This document shows, piece by piece, positions 44,246 through 56,895 of a stretch of DNA of 64,000 bases. Location of the stretch: assembly GCA_020161575.1 (NCBI GenBank), contig JAIUNR010000005.1:62001-126000 (forward strand), in the 5' to 3' direction. Every line of letters begins with the position of its first letter. The stretch's first letter is position 1. Below the pieces are notes generated by a model that saw only the letters and a list, made by a program, of their open reading frames with translations, had not been told where the DNA came from and made no database searches. Position numbers and translations under genes: made by a program. The stretch comes from Pseudomonadota bacterium. GTDB taxonomy: Bacteria; Pseudomonadota; Alphaproteobacteria; Rhizobiales; Beijerinckiaceae.

Positions 44246-45036
44246 CAGCCGCGCCCCCGCGGTTCCGTGCCGTCCGTCGGCGGCGCGTTGTCCTGCGCAT
44301 CGAGCCCGTCTGGATCGAGGGGCGCTTCCTCCGCCAGCGCGTCGAGGCGCGCCTCCGTCATCAGATCGAACAGATCGGGTTCGAGCGGGTCCTCGTCGGC
44401 GCGCAGGGCGGGGTCGTCGGTGGGAAGCGGGATGCCTAGGCCTGCCGGAACCTGCCCCTCGACCAGCCCGGCGCCGGCGATGTCATCGAGACCCGGCAGG
44501 TCGGAGATGCGGTCGAGGCCGAATTGCACGAGAAAGCCTTCGGTCGTCCCGAAGGTCACGGGACGGCCGGGCGTGCGTCGCCGCCCGCGCAGGCGGACAA
44601 AACCGGCTTCGAGCAGCACGTCGAGCGTCCCCTTGTTGGCGGAAACGCCGCGCAGCGCCTCGATCTCGGCGCGCGTGACCGGCTGGTGATAGGCGATGAT
44701 CGCAAGCGTTTCGAGCGCGGCGCGAGAGAGTTTCCTTGCCTGCTCGCTCTCTTTGAGCAGGAGGTGGCCGAGATCCGGCGCGGTGCGGAACATCCATTTG
44801 CCGGCAAGGCGCAGGAGATTGACCCCGCGCGGGCGATAGAGCCTTTCCAGCTCCCCGAGCACGGCCTCCGCCTCGACCCCGTTCGGCATCCGGCGCGCGA
44901 TCTCCTCGGCGGCGAGCGGAGCATCGGCGGCGAACAACATGGCCTCGGCGATGCGCACACCCTGCGCGAAGCGCCGTTCGGCATCGTCATTCGCCTCGCT
45001 GACCACGCGCATGGCCGGCATACCCCTTCCCAGCAT
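44245..45036 (-). CDS. scpB: segregation and condensation protein ScpB
   Basis: Kleisin-associated winged-helix protein of the SMC-ScpAB complex that organises and separates chromosomes. Core residues 25-190 include AEAMLFAADAPLAAEEIA, YRPRGVNLLRLAGKWMFRT and ETLAIIAYHQPVTRAEIEALRGV, which are diagnostic, as is TTEGFLVQFGL. An acidic tail of about 70 residues follows. I used the ATG at 45036, which overlaps the scpA stop; a GTG directly before it is also possible. Confidence 0.93.
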   Translation of the reverse strand: MLGRGMPAMRVVSEANDDAERRFAQGVRIAEAMLFAADAPLAAEEIARRMPNGVEAEAVLGELERLYRPRGVNLLRLAGKWMFRTAPDLGHLLLKESEQARKLSRAALETLAIIAYHQPVTRAEIEALRGVSANKGTLDVLLEAGFVRLRGRRRTPGRPVTFGTTEGFLVQFGLDRISDLPGLDDIAGAGLVEGQVPAGLGIPLPTDDPALRADEDPLEPDLFDLMTEARLDALAEEAPLDPDGLDAQDNAPPTDGTEPRGRG

Positions 45037-45830
45037 CACGATACCGGCTTCCCGGCTGCCACCCGCACCATCAGCGGCGCGAAAGCCTCGTCCTGCCTTA
45101 GCTCCACACGCCCCTCGCGGGCAAGTTCAAGCGCGGCGACGAAGGTCGAGGCGCGCGTCGAGCGGCCGTCCGCCTCGCCCATGCGGATCGCCGCAAGCAA
45201 CACATCGATGGGGCACCATTCGGCGGCATTACCGATAAGCCGTGTGAGGATCTCCCTTGCCTCGGGGATGGAGAGCGTGCGGCGCGGCGCGATATGATAA
45301 TGCGACTTGGCCTGAACCAGCCGTCTTTCGGCATAGGCGGTCGCGAGGTCGACAAGGCTGACCTCCCAGGAAAGCCGGCGCGGCACGGCGCGCTGATCTT
45401 CTGCGCCACGCGCGAAAGTCTCGCGCGCCAGCGCGAGTCGATCGGCGAGCAAGGCCCCTGCCCTGCGGATGGTATCGAGGCGCTGGAGACGCGCCGCCAG
45501 ATCCTCGACCAGCGGATCGGCCGCGGCCTCCTCGACGCGCCGGGGCAGCATCTGCCGGGATTTGAGGTAGGTGAGCCAGGCCGCCATGACGAGATAATCG
45601 CCCGCGATTTCCAGCTTCAGGTTCTGCGCGGCACGGATATAGGCGAGATACTGGTCAGCAAGCGCGAGGATCGGGATATCGCTCAGGTCGAGCTTGTTGC
45701 GCCGCGCGAGGTCGAGCATCAGATCGAGCGGCCCCTCGAACCCGTCGAGATCGACAATGAGTCGTGCCTCGGCCTCGCCCTCGGCAAGGACGATCGGCTC
45801 GAAATCGAAATCATCGCGTTCGGGTTTCAC
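45036..45830 (-). CDS. scpA: segregation and condensation protein ScpA
   Basis: Kleisin subunit bridging SMC heads, 264 aa. The N-terminal LDGFEGPLDLMLDLARRNKLDLSDI is the SMC-neck-binding helix signature (split around residues 29-53), with YLVMAAWLTYLKSRQMLP next. The C-terminal winged-helix half ends in VRVAAGKPVS. The only start available upstream of the homology is a GTG at 45830. It follows nagZ by 18 bases and is coupled to scpB. Confidence 0.93.
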   Translation of the reverse strand: MKPERDDFDFEPIVLAEGEAEARLIVDLDGFEGPLDLMLDLARRNKLDLSDIPILALADQYLAYIRAAQNLKLEIAGDYLVMAAWLTYLKSRQMLPRRVEEAAADPLVEDLAARLQRLDTIRRAGALLADRLALARETFARGAEDQRAVPRRLSWEVSLVDLATAYAERRLVQAKSHYHIAPRRTLSIPEAREILTRLIGNAAEWCPIDVLLAAIRMGEADGRSTRASTFVAALELAREGRVELRQDEAFAPLMVRVAAGKPVS

Positions 45831-45848
45831 ATCCGATAGATCGGGCAG

Positions 45849-46877
45849 TCACCGCCCGATGGCAAGCAGTTCGGCGAGGCGCGCCTCGGCTTGTCCCCGG
45901 TCAATTGGCTTCCTGCCCGCCCGCGCCGCCGCGACCATGGCATCAAGGCGCTTGGCGATGGCGGGATCGAGCGCCGGGCATCCCTGTGCTACAGGCTCCA
46001 TTTCCGCCATCTCGCCATTGCAATGCAGCACGAGATCGCAGCCAGCAGCAAGCGAGGCAGCCCGACGACCTGCATAGTCCCCCGAAAGCGCCTTCATGGA
46101 GAGGTCGTCGGAGACGAGCAGGCCGCGAAAGCCGATCTCGCCCCGTATCACCTCCTGTACCACCTTGGGCGATGTGGTCGCGGGCGCGGCGGGATCATAG
46201 GCCGTGTAGATCACATGCGCGCTCATCGCGAGCGGAAGATCGTTCAGGGCGCGGAACGGCGCGAAATCATGGGTCCGAAGCATCGAGCGCGTCGCATCGA
46301 CAATCGGCAGTTCAAGATGCGAATCCGCCATCGCGCGGCCATGGCCGGGAATATGCTTGACGATGGGGATCACCCCGCCCTCGGCGAGCCCTTCGGCCGC
46401 AGCCCGCCCCAACGCCATCACGATGGCAGGATCGGTGCCATAGGCGCGATCCCCGATGACATTGCTCGCGCCGGCAACCGGCACGTCGAGCACCGGCAGG
46501 CAATCGACATTGATCCCAAGCGCCTGGAGATCCTCGGCAATCAGACGGCCCCCGAGGAAGGCCGCCTCACCGGCCAAGGTCGGATCGAGGCGCCACAGCC
46601 GCCCGTATTCGGCACCGCGCGGATATTCGCGCCAATGTGGCGGGCGAAGCCTCGCCACGCGCCCGCCTTCCTGATCGATGAGCACCAGCGCGCCGGGATT
46701 GTCCGCCGCCCGTTTCATCTCCGCGATGAGCGCCCGGAGCTGGTCCGGGTCCTCGACGTTGCGACGGAAGATGATGAAACCCGCCGGCCTGTGCTCGGCG
46801 TAAAAAGCCGCCTCGGCGTTGGAAAGGCGCGTCCCCTTGGCGCCGAAGACAATCGGCTTCATCTGCGTCGTGACCAT
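45849..46877 (-). CDS. nagZ: beta-N-acetylhexosaminidase
   Basis: GH3 cytosolic enzyme of peptidoglycan recycling, removing GlcNAc from anhydro-muropeptides. The active-site loop motif KHIPGHGRAMADSHLELP holds the general acid/base dyad (Asp-His), and VSDDLSMKAL contains the nucleophile Asp. No signal peptide. Length is 342 aa. Two starts, 46877 and 46862, are equally placed; the longer is shown. It lies four bases downstream of the SPOR-protein gene, so both are co-transcribed. Confidence 0.96.
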   Translation of the reverse strand: MVTTQMKPIVFGAKGTRLSNAEAAFYAEHRPAGFIIFRRNVEDPDQLRALIAEMKRAADNPGALVLIDQEGGRVARLRPPHWREYPRGAEYGRLWRLDPTLAGEAAFLGGRLIAEDLQALGINVDCLPVLDVPVAGASNVIGDRAYGTDPAIVMALGRAAAEGLAEGGVIPIVKHIPGHGRAMADSHLELPIVDATRSMLRTHDFAPFRALNDLPLAMSAHVIYTAYDPAAPATTSPKVVQEVIRGEIGFRGLLVSDDLSMKALSGDYAGRRAASLAAGCDLVLHCNGEMAEMEPVAQGCPALDPAIAKRLDAMVAAARAGRKPIDRGQAEARLAELLAIGR

Positions 46878-46880
46878 GGC

Positions 46881-48578
46881 CTATTGCTTCGTGACGAAGC
46901 AGCCGCCGCCGGCGGCCTTCACCTTGTTGCAGGCCTCGACAGCGGCGGCCTGGCTGTAACCGCCGGCCCGTACGCGGTAGACCTGATTGCCATTCGCCTC
47001 GCCGGAGACCACGCTGAGCGGCTTGCCGCCGAGCGCGGAGGCGTATTTGCCACGGATTTCACCGATGGCCGCCCGCGCGCTTTCCTCGCTGGGGCGGGAT
47101 GCGAGCTGGACCGCCCAACCGCCCGAGGCAGCGGGCACGGCGGCACCGCCATCGAGCGGGAGCGGCGCGTTCGCGCTGCGGGGCGGCGAGACCTTGGGAG
47201 GGGGGGTAACTTTCGGGGTTTCCGTCCGGGCAGCGTCAGGCCTGGGGGCTTCAACGCGCACCTCCTGCTTGGGCGGTGACGTTGCCGGAACGGGGCGCGT
47301 ATCCGCTTTCGGCGGCTGGGCCGGATCGGGACGCGCGGGCGGAACCGGCGCCGTGACGCCGGCAGCGGGCGCCGGGCGGGTACCGCCGGTTGCGAGCGTG
47401 GGAATCCCCGGCACAGGCGCCGTGGGTGTTGACGCCGGCATCGCCGAGGGCCCCGTCGGCGCGGCGGAAGGTGGTGCTTCGCCGCCGGGGACCGGGATGC
47501 GGATCGAGGTGACGCGCCGGGGCTCGTTCGCACCGGAATCCGGCTGGGCCTGATAGGGACTGGGCGCGATCACCCGCACGCCATCGCGCTTGGTGACCTG
47601 ATTGAGATCGAGCGGCTGCTCGGTATTGTTGACGACCTGCGCCGGCTTGGTCTCCACCGCGCCGCGCGGCGCAAGCACCTGCTTGTTCTGGTTCGGAATC
47701 TCGACACCGCCCGGATCAGCAGGCTTCGCCTTGGTCGGCTCCGGCCTCGCGGCGATCACCGGCACGCCGCCCTCGGTCGTTTTCCGGCTGCCACCGCCGA
47801 CGAAAAATCCGCCAATGACAACCGCGAGCCCCGCAGCCGCCAGCCCGCCCAAGGCGAGGAACACCCCGCGCGAACGCCCGGAACGGCTCATACCCGAATC
47901 GCCGGCGGCTGCAGCCGCCGCCTCGGCGGCAAGCCGTTCCTCCGCGATCGAGAGCGGCGAAGGCGCACGTTCCATGCGCATCGCCGGTTCCGGCATGCGC
48001 GGCGGCAGGACCGGCGCATAGGAATCGGCGTAAACTGGTTCCGGTGCCTGCCGCGTCGGCACACCGACCGGCGCATGCGCTGCGGGAAGCTCGGCCTGAC
48101 GCGCGGCATCGAACCGGCGCAACTCCGCCTCGAACGCCGCCAGCGGATCTTCCGGCTGCGAGGGTAGTTTTGCTTCGGGAGCAGAAAAATTTGTCTCGAC
48201 GACAGGGGCGACTTCCCAGCCGGGCTGGAGATCCGCCTCGGCACGCCCGGCCATGTGATGCGCGGGATTATCCACCTCGGCAACCGGCGGGGGGGCAGGC
48301 GCGACAGGAGGCGGCGCCTTCCGCGCGAATTCGAGCGGCGCGTCGATCAGACGGGCCAGCTCAGCCATCGCGTTGTGATCGACGGGCGAGACTTGCGGCG
48401 AAGAAATCTGCGGAGAAGAAATCTGCGGCGAAGGAATTTGGGCAGCAGCATTCTGGGCCGGCGCGGGCGCCGGCGTCTCGACCGCAGGCGCCCCTTGAAG
48501 GCTATCCCGAAGAAGCTTCTCGAAGGCTTCGAGATCCGCAAGGGTGGGTTCCCTGCGCGCTTCGTTGTTTCTGGTCAT
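46881..48578 (-). CDS. SPOR-domain membrane protein
   Basis: A 565-residue bitopic inner-membrane protein. A long cytosolic Pro/Ala/Glu-rich region (1-235) precedes one membrane span (about 238-261). A Pro-rich periplasmic linker follows, and the C-terminal SPOR domain (about 486-565) contains GGWAVQLASRPSEES and VYRVRAGGYS. SPOR domains bind glycan strands lacking stem peptides, so it probably localises to the septum. Residues 48-63 carry the small repeat SPQIS three times, from near-identical 15-base units at about 48388-48440. It lies between argS and nagZ, its usual place in Hyphomicrobiales. Confidence 0.9.
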   Translation of the reverse strand: MTRNNEARREPTLADLEAFEKLLRDSLQGAPAVETPAPAPAQNAAAQIPSPQISSPQISSPQVSPVDHNAMAELARLIDAPLEFARKAPPPVAPAPPPVAEVDNPAHHMAGRAEADLQPGWEVAPVVETNFSAPEAKLPSQPEDPLAAFEAELRRFDAARQAELPAAHAPVGVPTRQAPEPVYADSYAPVLPPRMPEPAMRMERAPSPLSIAEERLAAEAAAAAAGDSGMSRSGRSRGVFLALGGLAAAGLAVVIGGFFVGGGSRKTTEGGVPVIAARPEPTKAKPADPGGVEIPNQNKQVLAPRGAVETKPAQVVNNTEQPLDLNQVTKRDGVRVIAPSPYQAQPDSGANEPRRVTSIRIPVPGGEAPPSAAPTGPSAMPASTPTAPVPGIPTLATGGTRPAPAAGVTAPVPPARPDPAQPPKADTRPVPATSPPKQEVRVEAPRPDAARTETPKVTPPPKVSPPRSANAPLPLDGGAAVPAASGGWAVQLASRPSEESARAAIGEIRGKYASALGGKPLSVVSGEANGNQVYRVRAGGYSQAAAVEACNKVKAAGGGCFVTKQ

Positions 48579-48633
48579 CGCGGCCTCTCCGCTTACGCAA
48601 CACTGAGCGGAGCCGGCTCTTGAGGGCAGAGGA

Positions 48634-50400
48634 TTAACGCATTTCCTCCGGCGCGCTCACCCCCAGCAGGCCAAGCCCGTTGGCGATGACGATCCGTGTT
48701 GCCCTGACGAGAGCCAGCCTCGCCAATGTACCTTTTCGGTCATCGTTATTAATAAACCTCAAATCTGGCAAATCCTTGCCCTTATTCCATAAGGCGTGGA
48801 AAGCACTTGCGAGATCGTAGAGGTAGAAAACGACGCGGTGCGGCTCGCGGCTGGCAGCCGCCTGCTCGATGAGGCGGGGAAACTGCGCGACCAGCCGGAC
48901 AAGCCCCTGCTCGGCCTCATCCTTGAGGATGGAGAGGTCCGCGCCCGCGATTTCCGCTTCCGAAACCGGGTTCCCCTCGAAGGCATTCGCCGCCTGCCGG
49001 AACACGGAGGCGATACGCGCATGGGCGTATTGCACATAAAAGACCGGATTGTCCTTCGATTGCTCGATGACCTTGGCGAGATCGAATTCAAGCTCGATGT
49101 CGTTCTTGCGATTGAGCATCATGAAGCGGATCGCATCGCACCCCACTTCGTCGATCACATCGCGCAGGGTGACGAAATCACCGGCGCGCTTTGACATCTT
49201 CACCGGCTCGCCGTTGCGCATCAGCTTGACAAGCTGGCAGATGCGCACCTCGAGCGCGCCCCTGCCGGCGCTTGCTGCCTTCACAGCGGCGACCATACGC
49301 TTGACATAACCGCCGTGATCCGCGCCCAGAACGTCGATCATCTCGGCAAAGCCGCGCGCGAACTTGTCGGCGTGATAGGCGATATCGGAGGCGAAATAGG
49401 TGTAGGAGCCATCGCTCTTGAGAAGCGGGCGATCCACATCGTCGCCGTAATCGGTGGCGCGGAACAGGGTCTGCTCGCGATCCTCCCAATCGGCGTCCTT
49501 CTGTCCCTTGGGCGGGGGCAGGCGCCCCTGATAGATGAGGCCGCGCGCGCGGAAATCCGCGATCGTCGCGGCGACACGGTCCCCGCCCGGCGCGTTCGGG
49601 TCGGTCAGCGAGGCTTCCGAGAAAAACACGTCGTGGCGGATGCCGATCGCCGCGAGATCATCGCGGATCATCGCCATCATCGCGTCGATCGCCGTGCGGC
49701 GCAGCAGCGGCAGCCAATCGCTTTCCGGCATTTTTTCGAGCGAATCGCCGTATTCCTCCGCGAGCGCCTTTCCGACAGGCACGAGGTAATCGCCGGGATA
49801 AAGCCCTTCGCCCAGAGGCCCGACATCGCGCCCGAGCGCCTCGCGATAGCGATGGAAGACCGAGCGCGCGACAACGTCGATCTGCGCCCCGGCATCGTTG
49901 ATGTAGTATTCACGGGTCACTTTCCAGCCGGCGAAGCCGAGAAGGCTCGCAAGCGCGTCGCCGTAGACCGCCCCGCGCCCATGGCCGACATGCATCGGCC
50001 CGGTCGGGTTGGCCGAGACATATTCGATATTGACCGGCCGATCACCACCCAGCGTGGACCGCCCGTAATCGGCTCCGGCAGCAAGGGCCGCGCGGACAAC
50101 CTCGTGAAATGCCTCGGGTCTGAGCGCGATGTTGATGAAGCCCGGACCGGCAACCTCGACCTTCGCGTATTTTCCGGTTGCCTCCAGCGCGCGGGCGATC
50201 GCCTCGCCGAGCGCGCGCGGATTGGTCTTCGCCTCCTTGGCGAGAACCATCGCGGCATTGGTGGAGAGATCGCCATGGCTTGCATCACGTGGCGGCTCGA
50301 CACTCGCCCGCGCGCGCATTTCCGCCGGCAGCGCAGCGGTTTCGGGGAGCGTCGCGAGGAGGGCTTGAAGATCAGCCGCGAAAATATTGAAAAGATTCAT
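48634..50400 (-). CDS. argS: arginyl-tRNA synthetase
   Basis: Class I synthetase charging tRNA-Arg. The N-terminal Add-1 domain is followed by the HIGH motif in [15 protein letters not shown] and the KMSKR motif in [13 protein letters not shown]. The DALR anticodon-binding domain is at the C-terminus. Length is 588 aa from the ATG at 50400, which follows AAGAGAC and matches the conserved start MNLFNIF. The longer upstream frame is not needed. dgt is 163 bases upstream. Confidence 0.98.
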   Translation of the reverse strand: MNLFNIFAADLQALLATLPETAALPAEMRARASVEPPRDASHGDLSTNAAMVLAKEAKTNPRALGEAIARALEATGKYAKVEVAGPGFINIALRPEAFHEVVRAALAAGADYGRSTLGGDRPVNIEYVSANPTGPMHVGHGRGAVYGDALASLLGFAGWKVTREYYINDAGAQIDVVARSVFHRYREALGRDVGPLGEGLYPGDYLVPVGKALAEEYGDSLEKMPESDWLPLLRRTAIDAMMAMIRDDLAAIGIRHDVFFSEASLTDPNAPGGDRVAATIADFRARGLIYQGRLPPPKGQKDADWEDREQTLFRATDYGDDVDRPLLKSDGSYTYFASDIAYHADKFARGFAEMIDVLGADHGGYVKRMVAAVKAASAGRGALEVRICQLVKLMRNGEPVKMSKRAGDFVTLRDVIDEVGCDAIRFMMLNRKNDIELEFDLAKVIEQSKDNPVFYVQYAHARIASVFRQAANAFEGNPVSEAEIAGADLSILKDEAEQGLVRLVAQFPRLIEQAAASREPHRVVFYLYDLASAFHALWNKGKDLPDLRFINNDDRKGTLARLALVRATRIVIANGLGLLGVSAPEEMR

Positions 50401-50563
50401 GTCTCTTGGACCGTAATGGCTCTCTTGGACCGTGATGCCCCTGGCGGGCGGTGATGGTTGTCTTGCAGCGCGAAAACCGCCGGGTGCCTCGACCGTATTG
50501 CCGGAAAACCCGCGGGGCCCCGCCAAAAAAGGTTGCCTGGCGGTGGCGCCGATGCAAACCCGC

Positions 50564-51775
50564 CTAGCGCAGCGGCGGCGTCGCGTCAAACAGGCGCTCA
50601 TGTTCCTGAGCTGCAAAGCGATCCGTCATGCCCGCGATGTAATCGGCGACACGGCGCGCAAGCCGCGCCTCGTCGCGCGGGGCATTGGTCCCCGCCTCAC
50701 CCATTTCCGCCGGCTCAGCCATGTAGCGAAGAAAGAGGTTCTCGATGATCTCGGCCGCCGCACGCCGAAACTTCATCACCCTTTCGTGGCGATACATGCG
50801 CAGGAACAGGAAACCCTTCAGCGCCTGCTCCTCGCGGCTCATCGCGGGCGAGAACCCGATCACCGGCCCCTCCGCGGCGCGGATTTCTTCCACGGAGCGC
50901 GGGTTGAGGGCAATGATCCGCCTTTCGCTCTCGACCGCGACATCCTCGATGAGCCGCGTGATGACGCGCCGCATGATCTCATGCGCCTTGCGGCTTTCAT
51001 CGAGTTCCGGCCATTGCCGCTCGATCTCGAAGAGAAGCGCGGCGAGAAACGGTACCTCGCGCAGATCCTTGGAGCCGAAAAGACCGGCGCGCAGGGCGTC
51101 GTCGATATCATGCGCGTCATAGGCGATGTCGTCGGCGATCGCGGCGACCTGCGCCTCGGCCGAAGCAAAGCTGGCGAGATCGAGCTGCTGCGCCGCGTTG
51201 TATTCGAGGATCGCCGTGGGGATGCCGTGTTTGCGGTAGCGTTCGACCGGCCCGCCCCCCGCTTCCAGCAAGGGGCCGTTATGCTTGACCAGCCCTTCGA
51301 GCATTTCCCAGGTCAGGTTGAGACCGTCATAGGCGGCGTAGCGCCGTTCGAGCCGCGTGACGATCCTGAGGGTCTGGGCATTGTGATCGAAACCGCCATG
51401 GGCGACCATCAAGGCATCGAGCGCATCCTCGCCGGCATGCCCGAACGGGGTGTGGCCGAGATCATGCGCCAGCGCGAGCGCCTCCGCGAGATCCTCGTCG
51501 AGCCCGAGAATGCGCGCCAGCGCCCGCGCGATCTGCGATACCTCGATCGTATGCGTGAGGCGTGTGCGGTAATGGTCGCCCTCATGCTCGACGAAAACCT
51601 GCGTCTTGTGCTTGAGGCGGCGGAAAGCGTTGGAATGGATGATGCGGTCGCGGTCGCGCTGGAAATCGGTGCGCGTCGGCGATGCAGCCTCCACGATAAG
51701 GCGTCCCCGGCTGCGGCGATGATCGCAGGCGAAGGGCGAAAGCGGTCGTTCTCGGGCGAAAAGCACAGCCGGCAC
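50564..51775 (-). CDS. dgt: deoxyguanosinetriphosphate triphosphohydrolase-like protein
   Basis: HD-domain enzyme expected to hydrolyse dGTP or other dNTPs to the nucleoside and tripolyphosphate. The metal-binding residues are visible: His in [12 protein letters not shown], His-Asp in [16 protein letters not shown], and a later Asp in [13 protein letters not shown]. Length is 403 aa, the shorter type-2 dGTPase class common in alphaproteobacteria. The start is a GTG and is uncertain within a few codons. It is divergent from erpA, with a 172-base shared promoter region. Confidence 0.94.
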   Translation of the reverse strand: MPAVLFARERPLSPFACDHRRSRGRLIVEAASPTRTDFQRDRDRIIHSNAFRRLKHKTQVFVEHEGDHYRTRLTHTIEVSQIARALARILGLDEDLAEALALAHDLGHTPFGHAGEDALDALMVAHGGFDHNAQTLRIVTRLERRYAAYDGLNLTWEMLEGLVKHNGPLLEAGGGPVERYRKHGIPTAILEYNAAQQLDLASFASAEAQVAAIADDIAYDAHDIDDALRAGLFGSKDLREVPFLAALLFEIERQWPELDESRKAHEIMRRVITRLIEDVAVESERRIIALNPRSVEEIRAAEGPVIGFSPAMSREEQALKGFLFLRMYRHERVMKFRRAAAEIIENLFLRYMAEPAEMGEAGTNAPRDEARLARRVADYIAGMTDRFAAQEHERLFDATPPLR

Positions 51776-51947
51776 CGGAAATCCCGGCTCCCTCGATTCC
51801 CGCTCCCTTGCCGGAATCGCCCGCCTTCCTTACATTCCCTCCAGGACAAACGGAAGCTGGACCGGATATCGCCCGGTCCGAGCCTCTCCAAAGGCCAGGC
51901 TCTGGAGCAAGCACCCATCCTGGGCAAACGCCATCCCGGAGACTGAC

Positions 51948-52340
51948 ATGGCGCTCAAATTCGCCGCAACCGCGAAAACATCCGGCAGCGATGCCGCCTC
52001 CCCGCCGGCGCCGGTCGCACCGCTCGCGGTGTCGAGCCGTGCCGCGCGTCGCATCGGCGAAATCCTCAAGGGCGAAACGCCGGGTTCGATGATGCGCGTC
52101 AGCGTGGAAGGTGGCGGCTGCTCCGGCTTCCAGTACAAATTCTCGATCGATACTCTCGCGGGACCGGATGATTTTTGCATCGAGAAGGACGGCATCACGG
52201 TTCTGGTCGACGCAGTCTCCGCGCCATTTCTCGCCGGCTCCGAGCTTGATTTCGTCACGGAGCTGATGGGCCAATCGTTTCAGATCAAAAACCCCAACGC
52301 GACAGCGAGTTGCGGCTGCGGCACCAGTTTCAGCCTGTAG
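51948..52340 (+). CDS. erpA: iron-sulfur cluster insertion protein ErpA (A-type carrier)
   Basis: A-type Fe-S carrier delivering clusters to apo-proteins. The three ligand cysteines are Cys58 (GGGCSGFQY), Cys122 and Cys124 (SCGCG) in the standard C-x(n)-C-G-C pattern. Length is 130 aa including an N-terminal Ala/Ser/Pro-rich extension of about 25 residues. GGAG lies just before the ATG. In Hyphomicrobiales an erpA-like gene divergent from dgt is a conserved neighbour pair. Confidence 0.93.
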   Translation: MALKFAATAKTSGSDAASPPAPVAPLAVSSRAARRIGEILKGETPGSMMRVSVEGGGCSGFQYKFSIDTLAGPDDFCIEKDGITVLVDAVSAPFLAGSELDFVTELMGQSFQIKNPNATASCGCGTSFSL

Positions 52341-52472
52341 CCGGCTTTACCCCCGCTCAACCGTATTGTGCGTTTGCGCACAGCCTGCCTGCGCCTCTGC
52401 TGACTAAGGGGAGTAAGCAGTTTATATGAACCTGCTTTTCCTGATGCCCTTTTCCTGAACCGGAGCACCATC

Positions 52473-54359
52473 GTGACCTCGCGCCCTGCCCTTCTCGTTC
52501 CATCCATGCCCAACCGGAAGCGCCACGCCCGCCTCGCCGCGCTGCTCCTTGCCAGCGCCCTCGCGCCGGCCATCCTGCCGCTGGTTCCCGGAGCAGGCGC
52601 GCCCTTCGCGATCCATGCCGCGCGTGCGGCGCAGAATGTCGCGATCGACAAGCTGGAATTCTCGGGCAAATACGGCAGCATCGTGCTGAACGGCATCGAG
52701 GTCACCGGTTCGAGCCTTTCGCGGGCGGAGATCGAAGGTATTTTCAAGGCCGACAGCCTGGTCAAGGTCCAGGCCCTGCTCGCGAAGCTCGACGCCGAGA
52801 AATTCGCGATCAAGTCGATTGTTGCCACCATGCTGATCGACAAGCAGAAAACCGAGACTGTCTATGACGGCTTCGAGGCCAAGGGCATCAAATCGGGGTT
52901 GATCGACCGCCTCGCGATCCGCGAGACCCGGCAGGTGACGACATCCCCCGAAACCCCGAAGAACATGACCATGAAAGCCGGTGAAACCTCGGTCGAGAAG
53001 CTCGACCTCGCCGGCATCTTCGCGTTCATGACGCAAGCCGATCCCACCGGCAAGGCGCCGATGAAGCAGCTCCACGGGCGCTACGACATGGCCCCGATCA
53101 CGATGGTGGCCGATAATGTCGAGATCAAGACCGGCAAGGCCTATGCTACCGGCTTCAAGGCCCGTCTCCCCCGCCAGCCCCTGGTGGAGCTTATCCCTCT
53201 CATCGAGAAGATGGAAAAGAACAAAGACGATGCCGCCACCGGTTTCAAGGTTATCTCTGCCGCCCTTGATGTCTATTCCAGCTTCGAATTCGGCGAGGGT
53301 GCCCTCGAAGGAATGAGCATCAAGGGGCCTGATGCCAAGAATGGTGGCGAATTCACCGGCAATGTCGGCAAAATGTCGTTCGGCGGCGGCGCGAAGCCCT
53401 TTTTCCTGCTCGATGGCATGGAGTTCAAAGGCAAGGACGGCTTCTTCAAGCTGAAGAAGATCGCCGCGGAGGGTGATCTCTACGGCGTGCTTCTGATGTC
53501 GTTCCAGCGCGTCTTCGAAAGCCTGCCGCAGTCGAAGGATCCCAAGAACAGCGCGCAGGAAGCAGAATTTCGCAAGCTCCTCGCCGAGAGCTCGGCCCGC
53601 TACACCAGTGCGATGGTCGGCTATCGCCTGGAAGGGCTCGAGCTTGATGTTCCCCCATCCGGCAACGCAAAAACGAGCGAGCGCGTGAAGATGTCGATGG
53701 CCGGGTTCTCGACGAACCTCGGAAGCTTCGCCGGATTCACGCCGACCAAAATCGATATCGCGCTCGATGCGTTCAAGATGCCGATCCCGAAGAACAGCAA
53801 GGATGACGGCTTGAAAAACATGCTCGAGTTGGGGATCACGGAAATCGACCTCTCCTCCAAGGTCAAGATGAACTGGGACGAGCCCACGACAAAGCTCATT
53901 GTCGAGGATATCAGCGTCGACATGCAGAAATTCGGACGCTTCGCGATGAAGGGCGAGTTGGGCAACATTCCGCGCGCTCTCCTCGAGGATCCGAAGACCA
54001 ACTGGCCGATCGCGATGATGAGCGCGAATGTGCAGAAGCTCTCCTTCTCGCTCGAGAACAAGGGTGGATTCGAGAAGCTGCTCGAAAAGACCGCCAAGGA
54101 TCAGGGCAAGAAGCCTGATCAGCTGCGCACGGAGATCTCGACCATGGCACCGGCGATGATCGGCGCCTTCATGGCCGCGCACCCGGATGCGCAGGCCCTG
54201 GCGGATGCGCTCGGCAAATTCACCAAGGGGCTTGGCTCGCTCTCGGTTGCCGCGCGCAGCGCCACGCCGGCCGGCATCGGCGCGGCGGATGTGATGGCGG
54301 CCTCGCAAAATCCGGCCGCCCTGCTGACCAAGGTGCGCTTCGAGGCGAGCGGGAAGTAA
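52473..54359 (+). CDS. large secreted protein of unknown function
   Basis: A 628-residue protein with an N-terminal export signal (basic RKRH, then LAALLLASALAPAILPLVPG; cleavage probably near ARAA-QN, about residue 53). The mature part has no recognised catalytic motif. It is rich in short amphipathic strands alternating with Lys and Glu, and repeatedly uses KxxIxDxxF/MKxxGEL patterns, suggesting a beta-rich periplasmic protein of AsmA-like or lipid-transfer style; this is only an impression. The start is a GTG with CGGAG upstream; ATG 52506 is in frame. It is followed by a strong terminator and is monocistronic. Confidence 0.8.
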   Translation: MTSRPALLVPSMPNRKRHARLAALLLASALAPAILPLVPGAGAPFAIHAARAAQNVAIDKLEFSGKYGSIVLNGIEVTGSSLSRAEIEGIFKADSLVKVQALLAKLDAEKFAIKSIVATMLIDKQKTETVYDGFEAKGIKSGLIDRLAIRETRQVTTSPETPKNMTMKAGETSVEKLDLAGIFAFMTQADPTGKAPMKQLHGRYDMAPITMVADNVEIKTGKAYATGFKARLPRQPLVELIPLIEKMEKNKDDAATGFKVISAALDVYSSFEFGEGALEGMSIKGPDAKNGGEFTGNVGKMSFGGGAKPFFLLDGMEFKGKDGFFKLKKIAAEGDLYGVLLMSFQRVFESLPQSKDPKNSAQEAEFRKLLAESSARYTSAMVGYRLEGLELDVPPSGNAKTSERVKMSMAGFSTNLGSFAGFTPTKIDIALDAFKMPIPKNSKDDGLKNMLELGITEIDLSSKVKMNWDEPTTKLIVEDISVDMQKFGRFAMKGELGNIPRALLEDPKTNWPIAMMSANVQKLSFSLENKGGFEKLLEKTAKDQGKKPDQLRTEISTMAPAMIGAFMAAHPDAQALADALGKFTKGLGSLSVAARSATPAGIGAADVMAASQNPAALLTKVRFEASGK

Positions 54360-54386
54360 TCTTCCCCCGTCTTCTCCGCTGAAATG

Positions 54387-54415
54387 AAAATCCGGGCCTG
54401 CGCCCGGATTTTTTT
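54387..54415 (+). terminator. intrinsic terminator after the secreted-protein gene
   Basis: AAAATCCGGGC-CTGC-GCCCGGATTTT forms a perfect 11-bp stem followed by more T bases. Because A-runs flank the other side it can also end transcripts of convergent maeB. Confidence 0.93.
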
Positions 54416-54452
54416 ATGGCAGATCGAGAGGATCGCACGGAAGGAGACGGCC

Positions 54453-56741
<2,289 letters not shown>

Positions 56742-56895
56742 CGTTCTCCCCTTCGAATCCCCTTCTGGTTAGACGAAATCGCGCTTTCACGCGAGATGAA
56801 ACCCTGCACCACCCCGCTCGAACGCGGGCTCGCCCCTATCTTTCGCGCGCGTGAGCCGTTATGCGGCACAGGCAAAACAAAATAGGAGCAAGCCC

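Noticed and set aside
52422-54308. A 628-codon open frame on the minus strand covering almost the whole secreted-protein gene
   Set aside because: Its translation is rich in His, Arg, Gly and Asp with no domain, the usual look of an antisense shadow in GC-rich DNA. The plus strand has the signal peptide, ribosome-binding site and terminator.
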